Positions 6,588 to 13,928 of a stretch of DNA of 32,533 nt are shown here, piece after piece (position 1 is the first letter of the stretch; every line of letters begins with the position of its first letter). The position numbers were made by a program, and so were the translations under genes. The DNA is from a virus, in the IMG/VR virus record IMGVR_UViG_3300038548_000276, positions 1 to 32,533 of that record; one strand, 5' to 3'. The notes under the pieces were generated by a model that was not told the DNA's origin, ran no database searches, and saw only the letters and a list, made by a program, of their open reading frames with translations.

Positions 6588-6695
6588 ATGCCGCATAAAT
6601 TACCGGGTAGAGGCGAAAGAGCTAAGACTAATAAGAAAGCACAGAAGAAACGAAAGGTAGCTAGAAAGCCTATGAAAAAGCGCAGCGGATACTAA
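6588..6695 (+). CDS. 35-residue highly basic micro-protein
   Basis: A GAGGGAAAG ribosome binding site precedes an ATG that opens a frame encoding MPHKLPGRGERAKTNKKAQ followed by KKRKVARKPMKKRSGY. More than 40 percent of the residues are lysine or arginine. Such peptides can bind nucleic acid and might be packaged with DNA or neutralise it, but nothing in the sequence proves this. Good ribosome binding and tight spacing to the preceding gene support translation. The packaging-module promoter follows immediately. Confidence 0.55.
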   Translation: MPHKLPGRGERAKTNKKAQKKRKVARKPMKKRSGY

Positions 6696-6708
6696 TTAAT
6701 CTGTCTCG

Positions 6709-6717
6709 TGCTATACT
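6709..6717 (+). promoter_or_regulatory. extended -10 promoter before the terminase genes
   Basis: TG (6709-6710), one base, then TATACT (6712-6717) forms an extended -10 element that matches consensus at five of six positions. No good -35 is present at 17 bases, which is tolerated when the extended -10 is present. It lies in the 57-base gap between the basic micro-protein and the small terminase gene and would drive packaging genes. Confidence 0.4.
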
Positions 6718-6752
6718 GATAAGCACATTATGTGTCTAAACTGTGTCTAACT

Positions 6753-7238
6753 ATGCCAGCAAAAAAAACATCAGGGTCTCTCACTAAAGAAACCAGAAAG
6801 GAAATGCCCCCTAGAGGGAAGGCTAAAAAAACATTGATGTTAGATGCTATAAAAGCTGTCTGTGGAAATGAGAAAGAGTTTCTAGAGAAGGTAGTATCTA
6901 TTGGTCTTGGTGGGTGGACTCAGCCAGAACAGAAAGAAGATGAGCCGCCAGTTGATCCAGTATTTCATCCATCTAATCCAGCGTTATTAACTCTAATATT
7001 AAATCGAATTGAACCACCCCTAAAAGCTATCTCCCCAAATGTTGAGTTTACTTTCAGGAGTGACGCCAAACCTCATGAGCAAGCCAGTGACGTTATGTCG
7101 GCTATAGCTAACGGAGAAATACCCGCAGATATAGGGCAAATTTTTATAAATAGCATTTCATCAATGTTAAAAATCCAAGAGCTAACAGATTTCGAGGAAA
7201 GATTAAAGGCGATCGAAGATGCTAGCCAGCAGGATTAG
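6753..7238 (+). CDS. putative small terminase subunit (TerS)
   Basis: The 161-residue protein lies directly upstream of TerL and overlaps it by 20 bases, the usual TerS position. It has a basic N terminus (MPAKKTSGSLTKETRKE, PPRGKAKKTLMLDAIKAVCG), a middle helical core with LLTLILNRIEPPLKAI, and a C-terminal helical part (FINSISSMLKIQELTDFEERLKAIED). The size is close to P22 gp3 (162 residues). TerS oligomers recognise the packaging site on the genome and hand DNA to TerL. The ATG at 6753 was preferred over a GTG at 6732. Neither has a strong ribosome binding site. The assignment rests mainly on position and size. Confidence 0.65.
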   Translation: MPAKKTSGSLTKETRKEMPPRGKAKKTLMLDAIKAVCGNEKEFLEKVVSIGLGGWTQPEQKEDEPPVDPVFHPSNPALLTLILNRIEPPLKAISPNVEFTFRSDAKPHEQASDVMSAIANGEIPADIGQIFINSISSMLKIQELTDFEERLKAIEDASQQD

Positions 7239-8889
7239 CCGACTATCAAAATTAGAAGATGGTGTCTTATTTGCTACCGGTAAATTCAAATCTACAGTTA
7301 TAGGCTTTGTTAGCCCGATCACTAAAGAGCTTGTTAGTAGCTACCACTTAGTTAACAAGGCTTGGATAGCAACAATTAAAGAACCCACAGTATTATTCCC
7401 CGAAGCAGTAAAGCAGATGTTCTTAAAGCCTAAAAGATTTATGGCTTTAATTGGTGGTCGAGGTTCAGCTAAAACTCTTGTGAAAGGCGATCATGGTTTA
7501 ATCGGAATGCATGATTTAGGAAGGAATCTAATGTGTATTCGAGAGTTTCAATCTTCAATTGCTGATAGCGTCCATGCGGTCCTAAGTGATGAGATCAAAA
7601 GATTAGAGCTTGATAATTCTGACATAACAGAAAGAACCGTTAAGTTTACTCATAATAATGCTATGGCTCGATTTATGGGCCTTAGCAGGAATCCTGACTC
7701 AGTTAAGTCTGCATTCGGATTTCTTGACTGGTGGATAGAAGAGGCGCAGTTTTTAAGCGAGAAGTCACTAAGGACATTGACGCCAACAGCCAGAAAAAAA
7801 CCTATGAAGGGCTTACCGGGAAGACAAAAAGAATTAAATGTCAATGAGATTAATATGGACGATGTGCAAATGGTGTTTTGTGCCAACCCTGCATCAAGCG
7901 AAGACCCGTTCAGTAAAAGATTTATAGTTCCTTTTCAAGCCGAGTTAGACGCTAATGGTATCTATGAAGATGATATGCATCTGATAATAAAAATGAATTG
8001 GGATCAGAACCCCTGGTTTTTAGATTCAGGGCTTAACCAAGAGAGGTTATTTGATTTGGAAAATTTACCTCGTTCAACCTATGACTGGGTATGGGAGGGT
8101 GGCTTTAATGATGACATTGAAAATGGATTAATTAAGCCGGAATGGTTTGACGCCTGTATTGATGCTCATTTGAAGTTAGGGTTTAAATCTATTGGCGTTA
8201 CAAAGGTAACTCATGACCCTTCTGATATTGGTGGCGACCCAAAAGCTACAGTTATTAGAAAAGGAAATGTTATCACTAACGTTATCCAAAGAACTGATTT
8301 AGATGTCAATGAAGGTAGTGATTGGGCTTTAGGTGTGGCAATTAATGAAAATGCTGACCACTATGAGTGGGATGTGGGTGGATTAGGGTTAACTCTTAAG
8401 AAAGATGTTAACGCAGCTTTGGCAGGAAAGAGGGTTGGTGTCCACCAATTTAATGGAGCCTCTAAAGTTGACCATCCTAACGCTATTTATGAACCGTCAG
8501 GAGCAACCAACACGCGTAAACAAATGACCTGGGATATGGTCTGTTATAATCTCAGGGCTCAATGTTATCTTAAAACAAGGGATAGGATTTACAGAACGTA
8601 TAAAGCAATCACTGACAACGTAATGACCGACCCAGATACGCTAATTTCATTCAGCTCTGATTGTGAAAACCTAACAACACTAAGGTCTGAATTATGTAGA
8701 ATGCCAATCAAACCTAGAAGTGATGGAAGGTTCGAGTTATATACTAAGAAAGAAATGAGAGAAAAATTTAAGGTCCGCTCTCCTAACTGCTCGGACGGCT
8801 TAATGATGTCAGAAAGAATTCATGGTATTATTGACCAGACAATGAAAGCGAGAAGGCCAAAACCAATGAAACCAATGGGACGTAGATAA
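7219..8889 (+). CDS. terminase large subunit (TerL)
   Basis: This 556-residue packaging motor carries an ATPase domain with a Walker A motif GGRGSAKT (79-86), a Walker B-like LDWWIEEAQ (169-177, acidic pair E174/E175) and a coupling motif CANPAS (221-226). The C-terminal nuclease domain has acidic residues at D333 (VTHDPSDIGGD), D385 in HYEWDVGGLG, and D526 in SPNCSDGLMM, consistent with the RNase H-like two-metal active site. TerL cuts concatemeric DNA and pumps it into the prohead through the portal. The gene overlaps TerS by 20 bases and abuts the portal gene. The sequence resembles headful-packaging terminases, but that needs phylogeny. Confidence 0.93.
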   Translation: MLASRISRLSKLEDGVLFATGKFKSTVIGFVSPITKELVSSYHLVNKAWIATIKEPTVLFPEAVKQMFLKPKRFMALIGGRGSAKTLVKGDHGLIGMHDLGRNLMCIREFQSSIADSVHAVLSDEIKRLELDNSDITERTVKFTHNNAMARFMGLSRNPDSVKSAFGFLDWWIEEAQFLSEKSLRTLTPTARKKPMKGLPGRQKELNVNEINMDDVQMVFCANPASSEDPFSKRFIVPFQAELDANGIYEDDMHLIIKMNWDQNPWFLDSGLNQERLFDLENLPRSTYDWVWEGGFNDDIENGLIKPEWFDACIDAHLKLGFKSIGVTKVTHDPSDIGGDPKATVIRKGNVITNVIQRTDLDVNEGSDWALGVAINENADHYEWDVGGLGLTLKKDVNAALAGKRVGVHQFNGASKVDHPNAIYEPSGATNTRKQMTWDMVCYNLRAQCYLKTRDRIYRTYKAITDNVMTDPDTLISFSSDCENLTTLRSELCRMPIKPRSDGRFELYTKKEMREKFKVRSPNCSDGLMMSERIHGIIDQTMKARRPKPMKPMGRR

Positions 8890-10950
8890 ATGCTAGATCA
8901 CGCTGAATTACTAAGGCTTCACGAAACGGCATATAATAATAACTACGATACAAGGTTGAAGTCTGCCGATGATCTGTTATTTGCGTGGGTTACTCAATGG
9001 GATGACACCTATTTATCTGAGTCAGATTTAGGTTACCGCGGCGAATTCAATATTATCAGAAAGGCTATGAGGCAAATCATAACCGACTTAATCTCAAACC
9101 CTATTAGCGTAGACTTTGACCCGGTGGATGACACTGATGATAGTGCGGCTGACATTATGGACGGTATGTATAGAGCTGATATGAGGAATAATACATCTCA
9201 AGAAGCCAAGAAGAACGCTAATCAAGAAGCTGTTGTATGCGGTGTTGCTGCGTGGGAATTGCGCAACGAATGGAAGACTAACCGAATAGGTGACGAACGC
9301 CAAACAATTAAACGCTACCCACTTTATGAAGCAAACAACAATGTTATGTGGGACCCAAACGCAAAGCTACTTGACAAGAGTGATGCTGACTTTGTTTCTT
9401 GCCTGGTTCCTTATTCAACAGACGGATATAGAAAGTTAAGCAAAAGATTAACCGGCGAAGAGTCGGACGGTTCAAACTTCTCATACCCAGAGCATAGCTA
9501 TACCTTTCCTTGGATAAGCGAGTCTAAAAAAATATACGTGTCTCGATTTTTTCATCGTAAAGAAATAACGATTAAGCACTTAACCTATGTTGATTCATTT
9601 AATGAACAAATAATCATTGAGAAATCACAACTTGCCGAGCGTGAAGAAGAGCTAGCACAAAGAGGCGCGCAATTCGTATCTGAAAAATCAATTAAACGAT
9701 TTGAAATAACTAGATACATTGCAAGCGGCGAAGGTATTTTGGACGCAACAAAGGTCCCAGGTGAGTTTTTGCCTGTTATACCTCAATATGGTGAGCGTCA
9801 ATTTATAGAAGGCGAAGAGCATTATGAAGGGATTGTAAGGTTAGCGAAAGACCCTCAAAGATTAAGAAACTTTCAAATGTCTTATTTGGCCGACATCGTT
9901 AGTCGAAGCCCAAGAGAAAAGCCAATATTCACACAAGAGCAGGTTCAAGGCTTTGAAGATATGTATGAGCAATCAGGGGCAGATAATAATCTTCCTTACT
10001 TATTGCAAAATGCAACCGATGCAAACGGCGATCAAATTCCAGTGGGTCCGGTAGGTTACATTAAATCTCCAGAGGTCCCGGCTGGATTAATGGTGTCTAT
10101 GGGTGAGACTAGAGCAGCTGTTGATGATGTTGCAGGAGCAGGACTACCGGCAGATATAACTGATGTAGATATTTCTGGCAAAGCATTGAACGCACTTAAC
10201 AAGCGTTTAGATATGCAGTCTTACACTTATCAAGATAACCACAAGTTCGCTATGAGGCGTGATGGTGAGGTTTACGCTTCAATGATGAGAGATATTAAAG
10301 ATGTTGAAGAAAAGGTTGTATTGGTTAAAATAGACGGCTCTAAGTCAACAGAGACAATCAATCAAGTAGAGATTGTGTTTGATCAAAATAATGGCGTTGT
10401 TCAAAATATAAAAAACAATATCCAGGAGATGATCTTTGAAGTTTACGCCGATATAGGTCCAGCATTTGAATCTGTCAAGGCTCAGAACAAAGAAGAGATT
10501 AAGGAATTGTTGAACCAATTACCCCACGGAACACCAGAGCACACCATTCTATTAAACGAATATTTAATTATGACTGATGGAACGGCGTTCAAAGATTTGC
10601 GTGATTACGGTAGGAAGCAATTAATTATGATGGGTGTCAAACAACCTGAAACACCAGAAGAAATACAAATGGTTGAAGAAGCACAGCAACAGAATCAAGA
10701 CCAGCCCGACCCAATGGTGATGGAAGGTCAAGCCAGGATGATGGAAGGTCAAGCAGCCTTACAGAATGAGGTTAATGATGCTAACGCTAATGCGATTAAA
10801 CAGCACGAAGCAGAAACCAAGCGCATTGATGTATTAACCAAGGCTCAAGTTGCCGGAGTTAATATTCAAGATATACAAGCAGGCACCCAAGGAAAGTATA
10901 TTGACAACGCTCAAAAACTATCTCAAGGATTGATGCAAAGAGTAAATTAA
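8890..10950 (+). CDS. P22-type portal protein
   Basis: The 686-residue protein starts one base after TerL. The N terminus contains DLLFAWVTQWDD, LGYRGEFNIIRKAMRQI and the segment NPISVDFDPVDD. Further on it has AWELRNEWKT and PREKPIFTQEQVQGFEDMYE. This is the order of the P22 gp1 portal family, whose usual length is about 725 residues. The C-terminal 60 residues are glutamine-rich helix (MEGQARMMEGQAALQNEV), which in P22 forms the internal barrel. The portal is the dodecameric ring at one capsid vertex through which DNA enters and leaves. A hairpin terminator follows within five bases. Confidence 0.88.
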   Translation: MLDHAELLRLHETAYNNNYDTRLKSADDLLFAWVTQWDDTYLSESDLGYRGEFNIIRKAMRQIITDLISNPISVDFDPVDDTDDSAADIMDGMYRADMRNNTSQEAKKNANQEAVVCGVAAWELRNEWKTNRIGDERQTIKRYPLYEANNNVMWDPNAKLLDKSDADFVSCLVPYSTDGYRKLSKRLTGEESDGSNFSYPEHSYTFPWISESKKIYVSRFFHRKEITIKHLTYVDSFNEQIIIEKSQLAEREEELAQRGAQFVSEKSIKRFEITRYIASGEGILDATKVPGEFLPVIPQYGERQFIEGEEHYEGIVRLAKDPQRLRNFQMSYLADIVSRSPREKPIFTQEQVQGFEDMYEQSGADNNLPYLLQNATDANGDQIPVGPVGYIKSPEVPAGLMVSMGETRAAVDDVAGAGLPADITDVDISGKALNALNKRLDMQSYTYQDNHKFAMRRDGEVYASMMRDIKDVEEKVVLVKIDGSKSTETINQVEIVFDQNNGVVQNIKNNIQEMIFEVYADIGPAFESVKAQNKEEIKELLNQLPHGTPEHTILLNEYLIMTDGTAFKDLRDYGRKQLIMMGVKQPETPEEIQMVEEAQQQNQDQPDPMVMEGQARMMEGQAALQNEVNDANANAIKQHEAETKRIDVLTKAQVAGVNIQDIQAGTQGKYIDNAQKLSQGLMQRVN

Positions 10951-10954
10951 TGTA

Positions 10955-10981
10955 AGGAGCTTGACACGCTCCTATTCTTTT
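10955..10981 (+). terminator. terminator hairpin after the portal gene
   Basis: AGGAGC (10955-10960) and GCTCCT (10968-10973) form a six-base stem with the seven-base loop TTGACAC, followed by ATTCTTTT. It is a compact rho-independent terminator-like element four bases after the portal stop codon. Its loop contains the -35 of the promoter listed next, so the two elements physically overlap. Confidence 0.6.
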
Positions 10982-10989
10982 ACTATATT
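10961..10989 (+). promoter_or_regulatory. sigma70 promoter for the accessory cassette
   Basis: TTGACA (10961-10966, perfect consensus) and TATATT (10984-10989, five of six) are separated by exactly 17 bases. The start site would fall around 10996, ahead of the gene starting at 11022. The -35 lies in the loop of the terminator hairpin after portal, so readthrough is limited while new transcription starts on the accessory genes. Confidence 0.65.
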
Positions 10990-11021
10990 AGGCTGACTAA
11001 TCAGACAAGAAGAAACTTAAA

Positions 11022-11387
11022 ATGATAAATGCAAATAAACAGAAATGGATAGTACATCCTCACTCATATGCTGAAGTCGGGTATAGGTCAATATCGGTAA
11101 TACATGAGTCGTACACTCACGGCCTAAGATCATATGGCTGGTATAATAGCGATAAAAAATTGATTGCATATGATTCGATGTACGGAAGTCTTGAAGATGG
11201 CGCGTATGACTTGCTCATTAAATATGCCGAAGGTATGGCAAAAAAACTAAATTCTGATAACGTTCAGCCAAATCCAGAGGTTCTCGCTGAAACGGTAGCG
11301 CAAGAAGAAAACAATAGAAAGATGGGCGAAAGATTTGCAAATGATATTGAGAAAGCAATAACTAAGGTGTTCGGGGAAAAATTATGA
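11022..11387 (+). CDS. hypothetical protein, first gene of accessory cassette
   Basis: This 121-residue protein follows the promoter. The first half is beta-rich with many aromatics (WIVHPHSYAEVGYRSISVI, GLRSYGWYNSDKKLIAYD). The second half is helical and charged (DLLIKYAEGMAKKLNSDN, ENNRKMGERFANDIEKAI). No family was recognised and no catalytic motif is evident. Its stop overlaps the ATG of the next gene (ATGA). The cassette lies between portal and scaffold, where P22-like phages usually have no or few extra genes. Confidence 0.55.
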   Translation: MINANKQKWIVHPHSYAEVGYRSISVIHESYTHGLRSYGWYNSDKKLIAYDSMYGSLEDGAYDLLIKYAEGMAKKLNSDNVQPNPEVLAETVAQEENNRKMGERFANDIEKAITKVFGEKL

Positions 11388-11638
11388 CACAAAAATTAAA
11401 CTGGAAAGCTAAAGCGCTTTCACAATATAAAACAGCAATAGCCACAACTGAAGCAATGAAAGGCTCAGAAGATAAGCGGGATACAGCGCTAGCCTTGATT
11501 CAGGTTGGTCGAGCTATGGCGCTAGCTGAAATCCTTGAGGAGTACGGCGTCAATGTGGATGATGAGAAATTTAACGGTAAAGAGCCGTTCGCAGATTTAG
11601 ACGAAGGTCCTAAGATTCTTTTGCCTGGAGCTATGTAA
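11384..11638 (+). CDS. hypothetical helical protein, 84 aa
   Basis: The start overlaps the upstream TGA (ATGA). The product is mostly helical: LNWKAKALSQYKTAIATTEA, then RDTALALIQVGRAMALAEIL, followed by an acidic turn-rich end (DLDEGPKILLPGAM). No known motif was recognised. The next gene starts immediately after its stop codon. Function cannot be assigned from the sequence. Confidence 0.5.
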   Translation: MTQKLNWKAKALSQYKTAIATTEAMKGSEDKRDTALALIQVGRAMALAEILEEYGVNVDDEKFNGKEPFADLDEGPKILLPGAM

Positions 11639-12136
11639 ATGAGCAAAGGTGGTGAGCGAAGAACATTCAATAAAGAGGCTGAGGATAAGTTTCGGAAGAA
11701 TAAGTTTTGGGATAAAAAGATTGAACCATTTACTGTTGAGCACGTCAATGCGGTATTCAAAGAAGAATACAGGCGATTAGAAGGTGTCGAGGGTGGCAAG
11801 TTTGACATAACCAATCACAATTGGTTTGAAGGTGAATTATCCAAACCTTTTAATAAAATAGTTGAAGGTCGATCGTGTGCTTTTGGCGTTCTGGTTGAAG
11901 GTGATAGTTTTTCATTTGTTATTAATAAGCAAGACGCCATAGCCATTGCTAAACACTTTGGACTGATTCCAGAATTTAAAGATCATAACGGTCAGCTATA
12001 CACGTTCGGCGAATCAACAACAGAAATGGATAGGGGCGGAAGGTCGGCTTTTAGCAATTCGGCAGCTAAAGGCGTATTGAGAAGCGGATCAGATCTTAAT
12101 GATTTTCAAGGGCTAGTTGATAGGGGCGCCATTTAA
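11639..12136 (+). CDS. hypothetical protein, 165 aa
   Basis: The start abuts the preceding stop. The N-terminal 45 residues are basic and helical (RRTFNKEAEDKFRKNKFWDK). The middle is mixed alpha/beta (RSCAFGVLVEGDSFSFVIN, QDAIAIAKHFGLIPEF), and the C terminus is polar and glycine/serine rich (RGGRSAFSNSAAKG). I do not recognise a family. The central FGVLVEG/SFVINK strands followed by a DAIAIAKHFGL helix suggest a small compact domain. Its TAA overlaps the next ATG. Confidence 0.5.
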   Translation: MSKGGERRTFNKEAEDKFRKNKFWDKKIEPFTVEHVNAVFKEEYRRLEGVEGGKFDITNHNWFEGELSKPFNKIVEGRSCAFGVLVEGDSFSFVINKQDAIAIAKHFGLIPEFKDHNGQLYTFGESTTEMDRGGRSAFSNSAAKGVLRSGSDLNDFQGLVDRGAI

Positions 12137-12372
12137 TGAAAAATAATCCAGAAAAACTAATATCAACAGATGAGTTGAAGCTTATACTTGATGCAACTAT
12201 TGAGCTAACAAAGCTAAAGCAGGGCGTATGCAAGCATGTAGCTATAGAAAATGCAGCCCCTGAGATATTTAGGAATTTAATTGACGCCTACAGTGAGCAC
12301 TTATCAGGAAAATCATACCTTGTTAGTGATCCTTTTCCTTTAGACTTAGAGACCAACCATGAAAAAGTTTAA
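12136..12372 (+). CDS. hypothetical protein, 78 aa
   Basis: Start and stop overlap its neighbours: TAATG upstream, and a 14-base overlap with the next gene downstream. The product has helices ISTDELKLILDATIELTKLK and PEIFRNLIDAYSEHLSG, then an extended acidic end. No toxin-like catalytic signature was seen, which matters because the next gene resembles an antitoxin. Function unknown. Confidence 0.5.
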   Translation: MKNNPEKLISTDELKLILDATIELTKLKQGVCKHVAIENAAPEIFRNLIDAYSEHLSGKSYLVSDPFPLDLETNHEKV

Positions 12373-12646
12373 CGCCAGCGACCTATCAAAGAAGCCTAAA
12401 GAGTTATTCGAGGCAGCAAGGAGGGAAGGTGCAATAATTCAGCACAAGGACCGGCAAGGTGTGGTTGTCGAGGAGTTTATACTTCATTCTAAATCTATTG
12501 GGGTAGTATGCGCTTATGATGAATCAATGATTAACGCTTTAAGCGAGGCAAAAGATATTATGAATAATGCAAAAGTTTCAGGAGTTGATAGGATGGTTTA
12601 CGACGAAACTATAGGTTTTATAATGGAGGCTAAAACAATAAAGTAA
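12359..12646 (+). CDS. possible Phd/YefM-type antitoxin-like protein
   Basis: This 95-residue protein starts MKKFNASDLSKKPKELF, then EAARREGAIIQHKDRQGVVV and EEFILHSK. An N-terminal beta strand with ASDL, a helix with F/LF-EAA, and a hairpin with a basic turn and VVVEEF is the layout of the Phd/YefM antitoxin DNA-binding domain. The C-terminal half is helical (YDESMINALSEAKDIMNN), where antitoxins usually contact the toxin. No partner toxin is visible beside it. A solitary antitoxin carried by a phage could neutralise a host toxin-antitoxin defence. The family call is by eye and uncertain. Confidence 0.45.
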   Translation: MKKFNASDLSKKPKELFEAARREGAIIQHKDRQGVVVEEFILHSKSIGVVCAYDESMINALSEAKDIMNNAKVSGVDRMVYDETIGFIMEAKTIK

Positions 12647-12670
12647 CCGCTTACAATAAGTATCCACACT

Positions 12671-12696
12671 AAGCGTCTTAACTGGCGTTTTTTATT
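12671..12696 (+). terminator. candidate terminator after accessory cassette
   Basis: AAGCGTC (12671-12677) can pair with GGCGTTT (12684-12690), including two G-T wobbles, around a six-base loop, and a T-rich tail follows. It closes the accessory cassette 24 bases after the antitoxin-like gene. The remainder of this 193-base gap holds an inverted repeat and the scaffold ribosome binding site. Confidence 0.45.
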
Positions 12697-12788
12697 GCCT
12701 AAAACCTAGTAACTCTCACCACAAAATAATCACGCTCACCATCAATTGGTAATCCCAACCAAATAATAGTAGAATTGACCTACACCTT

Positions 12789-12810
12789 TATAGTTGGTGA
12801 ATTAACTATA
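12789..12810 (+). repeat. perfect inverted repeat upstream of the scaffold gene
   Basis: TATAGTT (12789-12795) and AACTATA (12804-12810) are perfect inverted copies separated by eight bases. The repeat lies 30 bases before the scaffold start, in a region where no convincing promoter was found. It could be an operator or an mRNA hairpin controlling scaffold synthesis. Its low GC content makes a terminator unlikely. Confidence 0.4.
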
Positions 12811-12839
12811 GTTATCGTTACACTACGAGGAAAATAAAA

Positions 12840-13910
12840 GTGGCTACATTAACTCTGAAACAGTTGAAAGAAGAAAACGCAACAGAAGAAGAAGTCAAGC
12901 AAGATTTACCAGTTGAAGATATTAAGGAAGATGTCAAAGGCGAAGAGATTAAGATTGATGATTCGATTGTAGCGGCCAATGAGGAAGCTGAACCCACCGA
13001 GGACGGGGGTGAGGAAAAATCAGAGGTTGAAAGCTGGATGCAAACTGAAGATACAGAGACTTCAGAAGATGATCATAAACCTGGTTTCGTACCAAATCAC
13101 GAAGCAGCCAAAAGGCGCAAACAAGCGCAGGCTCTTAAAGGTGATTTAAAGGAAGCCAAGAGCGAAAACGAAGAGTTATTAGCTAGGATTGCAAAGCTAG
13201 AGGGCGGAAACGCGCCAGTGATGCAACAGCAAGAGCAGAGTAATCAATTGCCTCCAAGACCAACTAGAGAGCAGTTTGATTTTGATGATGATGCTTATGA
13301 TACTGCTATTGATGATTGGAACGATAAGAAGTTTGATTTAAAACTCAATACACACTATCAAACCAACAATCAAAAGCAGCAAGAAAGCACTCAGGCTCAA
13401 GCGCAGCAAGTGGCACTCACGAAAAGCATAGATGATCATTATGATAGAGCAGCTAAGTTAGTTTCTGATGGCAAGGTATCGGAAGAGTCCTATAAAAACG
13501 CTGATAAAATCGTGCGTTTAAGTATGGATAATCTCAATAAAGGCCACGGCGACGAAATAACAAACGTGCTCATATCAACACTTGATAGCGCTGGCGAAGG
13601 TAGCGAGAAAGTAATGTACCAGCTAGGAGTTAACCCTCTGAAGCTGCAAGAACTACAAAATAGACTGATTTCTGACCCAACAGGGATAACAGCGGCGGTT
13701 TATTTAGGTCAATTACAATCTCAAATCCAAATGCCAGGCAAACGTAGAAGTCAAGCCCCTGCTCCTGGTGAAAAAGTTGAAGGCGAAGGTGGAGGTGGTG
13801 GTCCAGCAGGCTCAATGCAAAAGCAATATGCAAAGTCTGACAACCCATCATTCCGAGTAAGCCTTAAGCGGAAAGCCAAAGCAAGCGGCGTTGATGTAAC
13901 TAATTGGTAA
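12840..13910 (+). CDS. scaffolding protein
   Basis: This 356-residue protein lies directly before the coat gene, the standard scaffold position. It is highly acidic at the N terminus (EEEVKQDLPVEDIKEDVKGE), with a long coiled-coil region (KGDLKEAKSENEELLARIAK) and glutamine-rich middle. The C terminus is basic (SFRVSLKRKAKASGVDV), as in P22 gp8, where the C-terminal helix-turn-helix binds coat. A glycine run (EGEGGGGGPAG) precedes it. Scaffold directs procapsid assembly and leaves before packaging. It begins with GTG after an AGGA ribosome binding site. No ATG in frame near it fits better. Confidence 0.75.
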   Translation: MATLTLKQLKEENATEEEVKQDLPVEDIKEDVKGEEIKIDDSIVAANEEAEPTEDGGEEKSEVESWMQTEDTETSEDDHKPGFVPNHEAAKRRKQAQALKGDLKEAKSENEELLARIAKLEGGNAPVMQQQEQSNQLPPRPTREQFDFDDDAYDTAIDDWNDKKFDLKLNTHYQTNNQKQQESTQAQAQQVALTKSIDDHYDRAAKLVSDGKVSEESYKNADKIVRLSMDNLNKGHGDEITNVLISTLDSAGEGSEKVMYQLGVNPLKLQELQNRLISDPTGITAAVYLGQLQSQIQMPGKRRSQAPAPGEKVEGEGGGGGPAGSMQKQYAKSDNPSFRVSLKRKAKASGVDVTNW

Positions 13911-13928
13911 CTTAAAGGTAAATTTATT

